Source: Pseudomonadota bacterium (GTDB lineage: Bacteria > Pseudomonadota > Alphaproteobacteria > Micavibrionales > Micavibrionaceae). Taken from it: a stretch of 16,774 nt of DNA. Both the position numbers and the translations under genes were made by a program. The notes under the pieces were generated by a model that saw only the letters and a program-made list of their open reading frames with translations, did not search any database and was not told the origin of the DNA. Location of the stretch: NCBI GenBank assembly GCA_016198545.1, contig JACQIJ010000012.1, positions 1 through 16,774 on the forward strand, written 5' to 3'. This document shows positions 6,251-12,993 of the stretch, piece after piece (the first letter of the stretch is position 1; each line of letters opens with the position of its first letter).

Positions 6251-7300
6251 TTATAAATATTGCGATTTTAGAAGCCTTCCCGATATACGCCACATCAAAT
6301 ATGTGCTGGCTGTAGCCAGGTAGCCGTCCACGGCGTAATGCCAGCCCAGATGGACAGAACCGATGAGAATCGAGAAGTAAAACAGGATGGATGCCATCTT
6401 CAGGACGGGGTGGCTGTGCATCCCGGCCAGCATGAACATAAAGACGGTGGCGACGTGAAGGCTGGGCATCGCTGAAATCCCGGATCCGAATTCCAGCGTC
6501 CTGCCGATATGCCCCTCCCACAGCATCGCCTGCGTTGATAGTGCCCATAGCGGCTTTTCCGGGCTCACTGCGGCAAGGTATTGCATCAAAGGCTCGAAAC
6601 GATCCGATCCCGTGACCTCCTGGTAGAAGCAGGGGCCGGCCGATGAAAAAAGGATCGCCAGCAGGGAGCCGTTGATGATCCAGCAGAAGGCGTAGGTGTA
6701 GAAAAACTGCATCCGTATCAAAGGCTTTTTCAGGGAAAACAGCATCCAGTAAAGGATGAAATATTTGATAAAGAGCCAGTAATTGTAAATGACGTTGATA
6801 ATACTGGAAACTGGCGGATATCCCAGCACGGGATGCAGTATCTTCCAGGGATCGGTGCCGAAATGGATAAATTTATCCGCATCGGCCCAGAATTCATCCC
6901 ACGAAAAAGGGTTGATGTCCGGGATCATGCTCTTGATGCTGGTGTAGGTCGAAAACAGGACGATGAACGACAGGAAGACGGGCAGGGCGCGGACATATCT
7001 TTCTCTATTGAACGGTCCGGCCATGAAGTCATCTTTAATGTATGCCGCCAGCCTTTGGGGGCGCACGAAGATGATGATGTAATAAATGCGCGTGATGCGG
7101 TACAGGAAATACCCGATGGCATAGACAAGCGTGCACAGCGCGGTCGTATCCACATAAAGCGCCGGCTTGAATTTATCCTCCAGCCCGTAAGCCAGCGCCA
7201 GAAGATACCCGCTCATTGCGTAAAGCGCGATGATGAGAGCCAGATAAATTTCCGGCCTCGTAAAAGTTGGCTGCTTTGCAGTTTCAAGCTTTGCGTTCAC
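6251..7300 (-). CDS. PAP2/Aur1-type membrane phosphatase or phosphotransferase, copy 2
   Basis: This is a multi-pass membrane protein of the PAP2 superfamily, closest in style to the Aur1/inositolphosphotransferase group. Numbered from the chosen start, SGISAMPSLHVA carries His282, and GSVHLGWHYAVDGY carries His321 and Asp325: the phosphatase signatures C2 and C3. About six hydrophobic helices surround them. The longest frame opens with TTG at 7321 without a ribosome binding site. I chose GTG at 7300 because AAAGG lies nine bases upstream; this gives 349 aa and a 17-bp overlap with the upstream paralogue. The two proteins align over their whole length (IKSMIPDINPFSWDE against IKFMIPGIKPFAWDE). 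The substrate is unknown; a phospholipid or polyprenyl phosphate is the family expectation. It is the last gene of the pcm-GDPD-PAP2-PAP2 operon. Confidence 0.88.
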   Translation of the reverse strand: MNAKLETAKQPTFTRPEIYLALIIALYAMSGYLLALAYGLEDKFKPALYVDTTALCTLVYAIGYFLYRITRIYYIIIFVRPQRLAAYIKDDFMAGPFNRERYVRALPVFLSFIVLFSTYTSIKSMIPDINPFSWDEFWADADKFIHFGTDPWKILHPVLGYPPVSSIINVIYNYWLFIKYFILYWMLFSLKKPLIRMQFFYTYAFCWIINGSLLAILFSSAGPCFYQEVTGSDRFEPLMQYLAAVSPEKPLWALSTQAMLWEGHIGRTLEFGSGISAMPSLHVATVFMFMLAGMHSHPVLKMASILFYFSILIGSVHLGWHYAVDGYLATASTYLMWRISGRLLKSQYL

Positions 7301-8348
7301 GATTGTATGCCTTTGCCGCAAGGCCGGTCAGAGCCCAGATGATGCCGGTGGTCAGCATGGAGGAATAGCCGTCCACGGCATAATGCCAGCCCAGATGAAC
7401 AGAGCCGATCTGGATGAAGAGGAGGTAGATGACGGAAACGGCGCGCCAGAATTTCTTTTCCGATTTAAGGCCAAGCAGCATGAACAGGAAGGCTGTCGCC
7501 ACATGGACGCTGGGCATCGCCGATATTCCCGCGCCGACGCCGTTTGCGCCGGATTCGTAATTTTCCCAGAGCATCTGCTGTGTCGTGATGGCCCAGATGG
7601 TTCCGCCGTTGAAGGTGATATCCTCAAGGTAATCCATCAGCGGCGCGAAATGCATCGATCCCACTACGGGCTGGTAATAGCACGGCCCCGCCGATGAAAA
7701 GAAAATGGCGAGAAAGGATCCGTTCACGGCCCATGTCAGGATGAAGGCGTAAAAGAAGCGCATCCGCAGGGCTGGGTTTTTCAGGGAAAAAAGCTGCCAG
7801 TACAGAACGACGTATAAAATGAGCAGCCAGAAATTATAGACGAAGTTTATGAGGAGGGTTATGGGTCTGTACCCCAGCAGAGGGTGGAAGAATTCCCACG
7901 CATCCATCCCGCCGTGCATAGCTTTGTCGACAAGCATCAGTCGTTCATCCCACGCAAATGGTTTTATGCCTGGAATCATGAACTTGATGCTGGTGAAGGC
8001 AGAAAAAAAGAAAACAAAGCACAAAAAAACGGGAATGGCGCGCGCGTATATTTCACGGTTCAGAAGGTACGGTTTGATGTCGTTCATCAGGTAAAGGGTC
8101 AGCCGCCGCGGCCGCACTTTTATCATTATATGAAAGGCGCGGATCGCCCAGATGAAGAACAGGACGAGCAGGAGGAATTTCGTCAGGATGAACGCCGTGT
8201 CAAGATACATGACCGGCCGGTAGCGATCCGCATGCCCGGATTGCGCGGCCAGAATCCATCCGGACAGGACGTACAGGAAGGTCAGGGCCATCAGGCCCTT
8301 TTCGCCAGAGGTGAGGATTTCAAGAGGGGAAAAGGCGCGCAGGTTCAT
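7284..8348 (-). CDS. PAP2/Aur1-type membrane phosphatase or phosphotransferase, copy 1
   Basis: This 354-aa multi-pass membrane protein has the same layout as the next gene. Residues 276-282 read SAMPSVH and residues 315-326 read GSVHLGWHYAVD, giving the expected catalytic pair His282 and His322 with Asp326. Other shared blocks are VRPRRLTLYL (78-87), FSSAGPCYYQ and LGYRPIT. The ATG at 8348 is preceded by an in-frame GTG at 8351; neither has a strong ribosome binding site, so the start is uncertain by one codon. It begins 30-odd bp after the GDPD gene. Tandem copies of this family suggest two related substrates or a two-subunit arrangement. In the family, members hydrolyse phosphate esters or move a phospho-head-group to a lipid on the outer face of the inner membrane. 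Confidence 0.9.
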   Translation of the reverse strand: MNLRAFSPLEILTSGEKGLMALTFLYVLSGWILAAQSGHADRYRPVMYLDTAFILTKFLLLVLFFIWAIRAFHIMIKVRPRRLTLYLMNDIKPYLLNREIYARAIPVFLCFVFFFSAFTSIKFMIPGIKPFAWDERLMLVDKAMHGGMDAWEFFHPLLGYRPITLLINFVYNFWLLILYVVLYWQLFSLKNPALRMRFFYAFILTWAVNGSFLAIFFSSAGPCYYQPVVGSMHFAPLMDYLEDITFNGGTIWAITTQQMLWENYESGANGVGAGISAMPSVHVATAFLFMLLGLKSEKKFWRAVSVIYLLFIQIGSVHLGWHYAVDGYSSMLTTGIIWALTGLAAKAYNRERKA

Positions 8349-8381
8349 CACGTGCCATTCTGTGCGAATCCGGAAATTCCG

Positions 8382-9128
8382 TCAATGCACCTTCAGCAGG
8401 ACTTCATTGATGATGTCAGGAAAATCCGTAAATACCGCATCGACGCCCCATTGTTGCAGCAGACGCGCCCGCTGCGGGTTGTTGATCGTATAGGCGATGA
8501 CCGGCTTGCCGAAATCGATGATTTTCTCCACCTGCTCGCGGGTGCAGGCGTTGCCGTCGATATTGATGGTTGCCGCATCAAGATACCCCGCTATTTCTTT
8601 CCAGTTCGGAAGCCATTCCGCTTCCAGCAGCAGGGCGCGCGCCCATTCGGGCGCCATGTCCATCGCCGTCTCGAGACTGACATGGGAGAAGCTGGACAGC
8701 AAAAGGCGATCGTGATCCTCCCAGACGCGCGACAGGAAATCGAGCGCAACTTCAGCCGTTTCTATTTCTTTTCCAGGCGTCGGCTTGATCTCGAGGTTCA
8801 GACCCATATCCAGATCTATAAGAAGTTCCAGTGTTTCTTCAAGCGAGGGAACCTTCGCGCCCGCGAATCCGTCGGCAAACCAACTGCCGGCCTCGATCTG
8901 CTGAATGTCTTCCCATGTCGCATCCGCAACATTTCCTGACCCGTTTGTGGTACGATCCAGCGTATCATCATGATGAATGATAGGAATTAGATCGCGGGTC
9001 AGCATGACGTCTATCTCGACCCATTCCACGCCCATTTCATGTGCGGTCTTGATGGATTCGAGCGTATTTTCCGGCGCATATCCGCATGCGCCGCGGTGAC
9101 CGATGATTTTGGGGAGTTTGAGCGTCAT
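8382..9128 (-). CDS. Glycerophosphodiester phosphodiesterase (UgpQ-like)
   Basis: This 248-aa TIM-barrel enzyme should split glycerophosphodiesters, such as deacylated phospholipids, into sn-glycerol-3-phosphate and an alcohol. The active-site residues are visible: His11-Arg12 and Glu20-Asn21 in GHRGACGYAPENTLES, Glu38 and Asp40 in VEIDV, His53 in IIHHDDTLDRTTNG, and Glu113 with Lys115 in LNLEIKP. The barrel closes with GVDAVFTDFPD. There is no signal peptide, so it is probably cytoplasmic like UgpQ rather than periplasmic like GlpQ. The ATG at 9128 has AGG about nine bases upstream and begins 9 bp after the pcm-like gene stop. With the two PAP2 genes downstream it suggests lipid head-group recycling. 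Confidence 0.95.
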   Translation of the reverse strand: MTLKLPKIIGHRGACGYAPENTLESIKTAHEMGVEWVEIDVMLTRDLIPIIHHDDTLDRTTNGSGNVADATWEDIQQIEAGSWFADGFAGAKVPSLEETLELLIDLDMGLNLEIKPTPGKEIETAEVALDFLSRVWEDHDRLLLSSFSHVSLETAMDMAPEWARALLLEAEWLPNWKEIAGYLDAATINIDGNACTREQVEKIIDFGKPVIAYTINNPQRARLLQQWGVDAVFTDFPDIINEVLLKVH

Positions 9129-9137
9129 CGGATATGC

Positions 9138-9803
9138 CTAAAAAATAAAAGAGGATGAGGGGGTGAATTCTCTCAGATAGGGGGTGCAGGCGCCATAAGG
9201 GGAATGAGCCGTAATAAGTCCGTCCTTTTCCTTACGCAGAACGGTGATGACGCCGGCGGGCTGTCTATCGCTTTCGCGCAGCACGGCGGCGATGCGTCCT
9301 TCCGGGGCAAGCTGGTCGATCATGTTTTGAGGTATCGCCGGTATCGCGCCTCCGATAAAGATCAGGCTGTAAGGCGCATGTTCGGGGCAACCGAGACGCG
9401 GGCGCCCGCGGATAAGGGCAATATTGCATATATCCATCCCTATCCACAGCTTGCGCGCGCGGTCCAAAACGCCGGCCTTTTCTTCAAGAGTCACTACCGT
9501 CGTGACCAGCGAAGCCAGTATCGCCGATGCGTATCCGGTGCAGTCTCCTATGCACAGGGCGATGTCATCAGGCTTCGGCGCCGCTGCCTGAAGCATGCGC
9601 GCATGAACCAGCGGCTCCAGCATGATTCCAACGTCCCGCAGGACAATGTCTTCGTCGACATAGGCCGCGCCACGCAGGGGCTCTGGCAGGAACAATTCGC
9701 GTGGCGTCGATCCGAAGGCGGAAAGAACCGCTTCATCCGTCACGCTGTTCGTGCGGATCTGGCACTCGACCATGTTTCGGCGTATATTCGTATAATTAAT
9801 CAT
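9138..9803 (-). CDS. Divergent protein-L-isoaspartate O-methyltransferase homologue
   Basis: This 221-aa protein resembles the alphaproteobacterial Pcm-like group: YTNIRRNMVECQIRTNSVTDEAVL at the start, then TPRELFLPEPLRGAAYVDEDI, MLEPLVHARMLQ and the end motif PSSSFIF. The family fold binds S-adenosylmethionine. Motif I, usually DVGxGxGY, here reads CIGDCTGY (84-91): the leading Asp and the second Gly are both Cys. The TISQP segment of true repair enzymes is replaced by GIMLEP, as I recall for this branch in general. The Glu107/Glu108 at the end of the second strand remains. It may therefore have another substrate or weak SAM binding. GGAGG seven bases upstream makes the ATG at 9803 secure. 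In many relatives this gene precedes tolC; here it heads a lipid operon. Confidence 0.82.
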   Translation of the reverse strand: MINYTNIRRNMVECQIRTNSVTDEAVLSAFGSTPRELFLPEPLRGAAYVDEDIVLRDVGIMLEPLVHARMLQAAAPKPDDIALCIGDCTGYASAILASLVTTVVTLEEKAGVLDRARKLWIGMDICNIALIRGRPRLGCPEHAPYSLIFIGGAIPAIPQNMIDQLAPEGRIAAVLRESDRQPAGVITVLRKEKDGLITAHSPYGACTPYLREFTPSSSFIF

Positions 9804-9942
9804 GTCATCCTCCGGCGCAGGCTTGCGCTTTCATTTATCTCGTGCAGTTTCTTATAGAATGGGGCGCTTATACAAGAGGGCAGCGCACAAGCCTCTGGAT
9901 TTATTTACCGGAACCTGATAACTCATTGGCAGAAATGCCCCC

Positions 9943-10016
9943 GGCGCGGTGGCAGAATGGCTATGCAGAGGACTGCAAATCCTCGTATGCCGGTTCGATT
10001 CCGGCCCGTGCCTCCA
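9943..10016 (+). tRNA. tRNA-Cys (anticodon GCA)
   Basis: The acceptor stem GGCGCGG (9943-9949) pairs with CCGTGCC (10006-10012) through one G-U. The anticodon arm is GAGGA-CTGCAAA-TCCTC with GCA at 9975-9977, and the T arm is GCCGG-TTCGATT-CCGGC (9989-10005). The discriminator is U73, the cysteine identity base, and CCA is encoded (10014-10016). No T-rich terminator follows closely. It stands alone between the divergent pcm-like gene and the BTLCP-like gene. Confidence 0.97.
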
Positions 10017-10059
10017 AATTCCTTAATTTCAATTTATATACCATTCCGTTTACGGATCG

Positions 10060-10075
10060 TTAACGTTTTGTTAAC
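10060..10075 (+). promoter_or_regulatory. CtrA-box-like site upstream of the BTLCP-like gene
   Basis: TTAA (10060-10063), seven bases, then TTAAC (10071-10075) is an exact match to the alphaproteobacterial CtrA consensus TTAA-N7-TTAAC. Seen differently, it is two GTTAAC palindromes one helical turn apart. It ends 40 bp before the ATG at 10116. TATCAT (10086-10091) or TAAAAT (10097-10102) could be the -10. Binding is inference. Confidence 0.5.
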
Positions 10076-10115
10076 CATTCCTGCTTATCATTTACGTAAA
10101 ATATAAGGAGGCAAC

Positions 10116-10907
10116 ATGCAAGACAGTGACGAAGCAATTCCGCGCAGGGAAGTCGAGATTTTTGGACAGCAGATTCCCGGCAACAAAGGCATGTCCCTTC
10201 AGCAGGGGGTCATGCATAACTCGCTGATACAAGAAGTCGGCCGCGCGGAAAATCTACCCCCCCGGGTTCAGCAAGTCATAAAGGAAATTCAGGCTGCCAA
10301 CTCCGTGGAGGAGAAAGTCGCAATCGCTCATAATTTCACGCTCGGTTATATGAAATATGAAATGCAATTTGGCGGACCCTCAGGGGAAGAAGATCATCTT
10401 GTGCCGTTTCCGGATATTGCTCGCAACCCGCATGGCGACTGCGACGACTATGCGCGGTTCAACGCAGGCCTTTTGCTACATGGTGGGGTCGACCCGCGTC
10501 ATGTTTTTTTAGCCAGCGGCCTGATGAAGTATGACACGCCCGGCGCAAACCTTCAGGTGGGGCATGCCTTTGTCATCGTCAAAAACGGGGATGGATATCT
10601 GCTGATGGACAACAATATGCTTGATACGCCGGAAATCGACCCCGCGTATCCGACAATGCAGGGACGCCTGAACACGAATGGCCTGCAAACCCCTGGCATT
10701 TCCGAAAATAACCCGGTTACCGCCGAAATCGATTATTTATGCCAACTCATCGACGGCCGCGGCTATCCGATGGAAAACAGGGATGCTCTCCAAAAACTCA
10801 CCGACCACATGAACAAGTTCATCCAATCTTTTAAGAACACAGCCCCGGGTGAACCCGAAAAGGCACTGGATAGTGCTCCCGCTGCTGCGTTTTCTTCACC
10901 ATCCTAA
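10116..10907 (+). CDS. Predicted transglutaminase-like cysteine proteinase (BTLCP/LapG-like core)
   Basis: This 263-aa protein has the papain/transglutaminase-type triad in the order Cys109 (HGDCDDYARFNAGLL), His150 (VGHAFVIVKNGDGYLLMD) and Asp165 (LMDNN). The GDC-[DE]-DYA motif and the spacing match the bacterial transglutaminase-like cysteine proteinases, a family that includes the periplasmic protease LapG. Unlike LapG it has no signal peptide; residues 1-45 are polar and may be disordered, and the last 20 are Ala/Pro/Ser rich. It may therefore act in the cytoplasm or leave by another route. AAGGAGG six to seven bases upstream fixes the ATG at 10116. The gene stands alone, with a CtrA-like box in front. 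The fold call is moderately sure; substrate and role are unknown. Confidence 0.8.
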   Translation: MQDSDEAIPRREVEIFGQQIPGNKGMSLQQGVMHNSLIQEVGRAENLPPRVQQVIKEIQAANSVEEKVAIAHNFTLGYMKYEMQFGGPSGEEDHLVPFPDIARNPHGDCDDYARFNAGLLLHGGVDPRHVFLASGLMKYDTPGANLQVGHAFVIVKNGDGYLLMDNNMLDTPEIDPAYPTMQGRLNTNGLQTPGISENNPVTAEIDYLCQLIDGRGYPMENRDALQKLTDHMNKFIQSFKNTAPGEPEKALDSAPAAAFSSPS

Positions 10908-10918
10908 ACGTATCGTAT

Positions 10919-12130
10919 TTAAGAAAACGCCTGGATTCCCGTCTGCGCACGACCGAGGATGAGGGCGTGAATGTCATGAGTCCCTTCATAGGTGTTGACC
11001 GCTTCGAGGTTCAACATGTGCCGGATGACATGATATTCGTCCGCTATGCCGTTGCCGCCCAGCATGTCCCGCGCCATGCGGGCAATGTCGAGGGCTTTTC
11101 CGCAGTTGTTGCGTTTAAGCATTGAAATTGCTTCGGGCGCACAACGGCCCGCGTCCCGTAATTGACCCAGGCGCACCGCGGCCTGCATGCCCAGTGCAAT
11201 TTCCGTCTGCATGTCGGCAAGCTTCTTCTGGATCAGCTGCTGGCCCGCAAGGGGTTTGCCAAATATAATACGGTCCAAAGCGTATTGACGGGCAATATGC
11301 CAGCAATGCTCGGCCGCGCCTATTGCGCCGAAACTGATTCCGAAACGTGCTGAATTCAAACAGGAGAACGGCCCGGACAATCCTTCCGCGTGCGGCAGCT
11401 TGTTATCCACAGGCACAAAAACCTCATCCATAGAGATACCGCCTGTTATTGAAGCGCGAAGGGAGAATTTTCCTTCAATCTTCTGGGCTGAAAGTCCTTT
11501 CATGCCTTTTTCAAGAATAAGGCCGATAATCCTGTCATTGTCGTCCTTTGCCCAGACGACGAATACGTCCGCGATGGGGGAGTTCGTGATCCATTGCTTC
11601 GCGCCGGAAACGCTGAACCCGCCCTTGGTCGCTTTTGCGCAGGTTTTCATGCCGCCGGGGTCGGAGCCGCCGTCAGGCTCCGTCAGGCCGAAGCAGCCGA
11701 TATATTCGCCACGGGCCAGCCTTGGCAGATATTTCTGCTTCTGCTCCTCCGATCCGAACTGCCAGATCGGGTACATGACCAGCGATGTCTGCACTGAAAA
11801 TGCCGAACGGTAGCTTGAATCCACGCGCTCCAGTTCCCGCGCGATCAGGCCGTAGGCCGTATAGGACACGCCGGGGCAGCCATAGCCCTCCAGCGGTGCG
11901 CCCAGCAGGCCCATTTCCCCCATTTCCTTCATGATGGCCGGGTCGAAATGCTCATGCCGGTTGGCTTCCAGGATGCGGGGCATCAGCTTTTCCTGCGCAT
12001 AATCCCGCGCGCTGTCGCGGATCATGCGTTCTTCTTCGCTTATCTGTTCCTCAAGGAGGAGGGGGTCCTCCCATTTGAATTCAGGCTTCAAATCTTTCCT
12101 TTTGGACATGACTTTAGCTTCCGCAGCCAT
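10919..12130 (-). CDS. gcdH: Glutaryl-CoA dehydrogenase (acyl-CoA dehydrogenase family)
   Basis: This 403-aa flavoenzyme should oxidise and decarboxylate glutaryl-CoA to crotonyl-CoA in lysine and tryptophan breakdown. The C-terminal signature NTYEGTHDIHALILGR with the catalytic base Glu382, followed by TGIQAF, is that of glutaryl-CoA dehydrogenase rather than other acyl-CoA dehydrogenases. The N-terminal FKWEDPLLLEEQ and ERMIRDSARDYA also fit. FAD-domain motifs include FGLTEPDGGSDPGGM and AKQWITNSP. The ATG at 12130 has only GGGATAA in front; Met8 (MSKRKDLKPEF) is a possible alternative start. It is a single gene whose upstream region holds a palindromic repeat, and it converges on the BTLCP-like gene eleven bases away. 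Confidence 0.95.
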   Translation of the reverse strand: MAAEAKVMSKRKDLKPEFKWEDPLLLEEQISEEERMIRDSARDYAQEKLMPRILEANRHEHFDPAIMKEMGEMGLLGAPLEGYGCPGVSYTAYGLIARELERVDSSYRSAFSVQTSLVMYPIWQFGSEEQKQKYLPRLARGEYIGCFGLTEPDGGSDPGGMKTCAKATKGGFSVSGAKQWITNSPIADVFVVWAKDDNDRIIGLILEKGMKGLSAQKIEGKFSLRASITGGISMDEVFVPVDNKLPHAEGLSGPFSCLNSARFGISFGAIGAAEHCWHIARQYALDRIIFGKPLAGQQLIQKKLADMQTEIALGMQAAVRLGQLRDAGRCAPEAISMLKRNNCGKALDIARMARDMLGGNGIADEYHVIRHMLNLEAVNTYEGTHDIHALILGRAQTGIQAFS

Positions 12131-12164
12131 TGTTGTTATCCCGCTTATTAACGATTAAGGAATC

Positions 12165-12269
12165 GAACAAACAAACTTTTTACGCGGAGAAGCGGAGTTA
12201 CGAAGGTTATGGGAATAAAAAATACTCCGCTTCCCCGGTGCTCCGCGTTAAATGCTTTGTTTGTGTTTG
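12165..12269. repeat. Palindromic repeat between gcdH and the rpiB operon
   Basis: The left arm (12165-12200) contains ACAAACAAA, TTTTTACGCGGAG and AAGCGGAGT. The right arm (12223-12269) read backwards contains the same three blocks in the same order, with an extra CACCGGGG between the two GCGGAG blocks. The loop is the A-rich 12201-12222. This is a second palindrome family, unlike the one before ruvX in sequence but similar in plan: short tandem-like words in two long arms. It again lies between divergent genes. Confidence 0.8.
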
Positions 12270-12285
12270 TCCTGACGGTTATATT
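12257..12285 (+). promoter_or_regulatory. Candidate promoter of the rpiB-glyA-nrdR operon
   Basis: TTGTTT (12257-12262), a 17-bp spacer and TATATT (12280-12285) make a plausible sigma-70 promoter 20 bp upstream of the ATG at 12306. The -35 lies inside the right arm of the palindromic repeat, so the repeat may supply part of the promoter. The match to consensus is only partial. Confidence 0.35.
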
Positions 12286-12305
12286 ATCAATCGCGGAGCA
12301 TGACA

Positions 12306-12506
12306 ATGGCCGATAACATCCTGCCGGGGCGGGAAGTCATTTTCGAGTTTTATCCCGTGGGGCAGTACATGCGCGTCTCCGCAATGGATACGATCACCCT
12401 GACGGAAATATCCATCCAGGGGCCGGTCAACGCGCCGGAGGAAACGCTGCAGCGCAACGCGCTGAAAAGGCTCGAATACGTCCTGAAAAAGAAGGGATTG
12501 ATTTAG
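12306..12506 (+). CDS. Small conserved alphaproteobacterial protein upstream of rpiB (DUF6898-like)
   Basis: This 66-aa cytoplasmic protein reads LPGREVIFEFYPVGQYMRVSA, then DTITLTEISIQGP, then ETLQRNALKRLEYVLKKKG. Small proteins with this pattern (a REV.FEF..VG..VRV..ID block and an LQR.AL.KLEYVL end) are common in alphaproteobacteria, often near rpiB-glyA. I recall them as DUF6898 but cannot check this. An ATG at 12300 is in frame, but the only Shine-Dalgarno, CGGAG, ends one base before it and seven before the ATG at 12306, so the second is preferred. It appears to be the first gene of the operon, 46 bp ahead of rpiB. The function is unknown. Confidence 0.8.
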   Translation: MADNILPGREVIFEFYPVGQYMRVSAMDTITLTEISIQGPVNAPEETLQRNALKRLEYVLKKKGLI

Positions 12507-12552
12507 CGGCTTGCGTCCTCCATTATCCCTCGCATAACAGCACAGGAGCGCG

Positions 12553-12990
12553 ATGTCCCGTACAGTTGCCATAGCCTGCGACCACGCCGGTTTTCCGCTG
12601 AAGAAAGCCCTCAAAAAAGCGTACGGCGGCCGCTATAAATGGCTGGATCTGGGCACGAATTCAACGGATTCCTGCAATTACGCCGATTACGGGCATGAAA
12701 TGGCCGGGGCGATAGAGGCCGGCCGGGCCGATCGGGGCATTATCATCTGCGGCACGGGCGTGGGTATTTCCATCGCCGCCAACCGGCATAAGGCCGTGCG
12801 CGCCGCGCTTTGTTCGAACGCGACGATGGCGCGGCTGGCGCGAGAGCATAATGACGCCAATGTGCTGGCGCTGGGAGCCAGAATAACGGGCGTGGCGGTG
12901 GCGCTGGATTGCATCGAGACGTTCATGAATACGGAATATGAGGACGGGCGCCACGCCGAACGCGTGGCAAAACTGGATATGGGGATATGA
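12553..12990 (+). CDS. rpiB: Ribose-5-phosphate isomerase B
   Basis: This 145-aa enzyme should interconvert ribose-5-phosphate and ribulose-5-phosphate in the pentose phosphate pathway. Residues 6-12 read AIACDHAG with Asp10 and His11. The IIICGTGVGISIAANR block carries the catalytic Cys66, and His99 lies in AREHNDANVLALGAR; all three belong to the RpiB active site. AGGAG six bases upstream supports the ATG. The glyA ATG at 12994 lies three bases after its stop, so the two are very likely co-transcribed, as in many alphaproteobacteria. The length is normal. LacA-type sugar isomerases are related, but the cysteine motif and the neighbourhood favour RpiB. Confidence 0.95.
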   Translation: MSRTVAIACDHAGFPLKKALKKAYGGRYKWLDLGTNSTDSCNYADYGHEMAGAIEAGRADRGIIICGTGVGISIAANRHKAVRAALCSNATMARLAREHNDANVLALGARITGVAVALDCIETFMNTEYEDGRHAERVAKLDMGI

Positions 12991-12993
12991 ACA

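Noticed and set aside
7884..8939. 351-aa + strand open frame opposite PAP2 copy 1 and GDPD
   Set aside because: It is antisense across two genes with intact active sites; the composition (Gln, Arg and Asp rich without pattern) indicates a shadow.
9842..10063. 73-aa + strand frame across the tRNA-Cys gene
   Set aside because: It translates the tRNA gene itself and has no supporting start signal.
9943..10115. Integrated element at the tRNA-Cys gene
   Set aside because: No duplicate of the tRNA 3' end, integrase gene or phage gene was seen downstream within the window.
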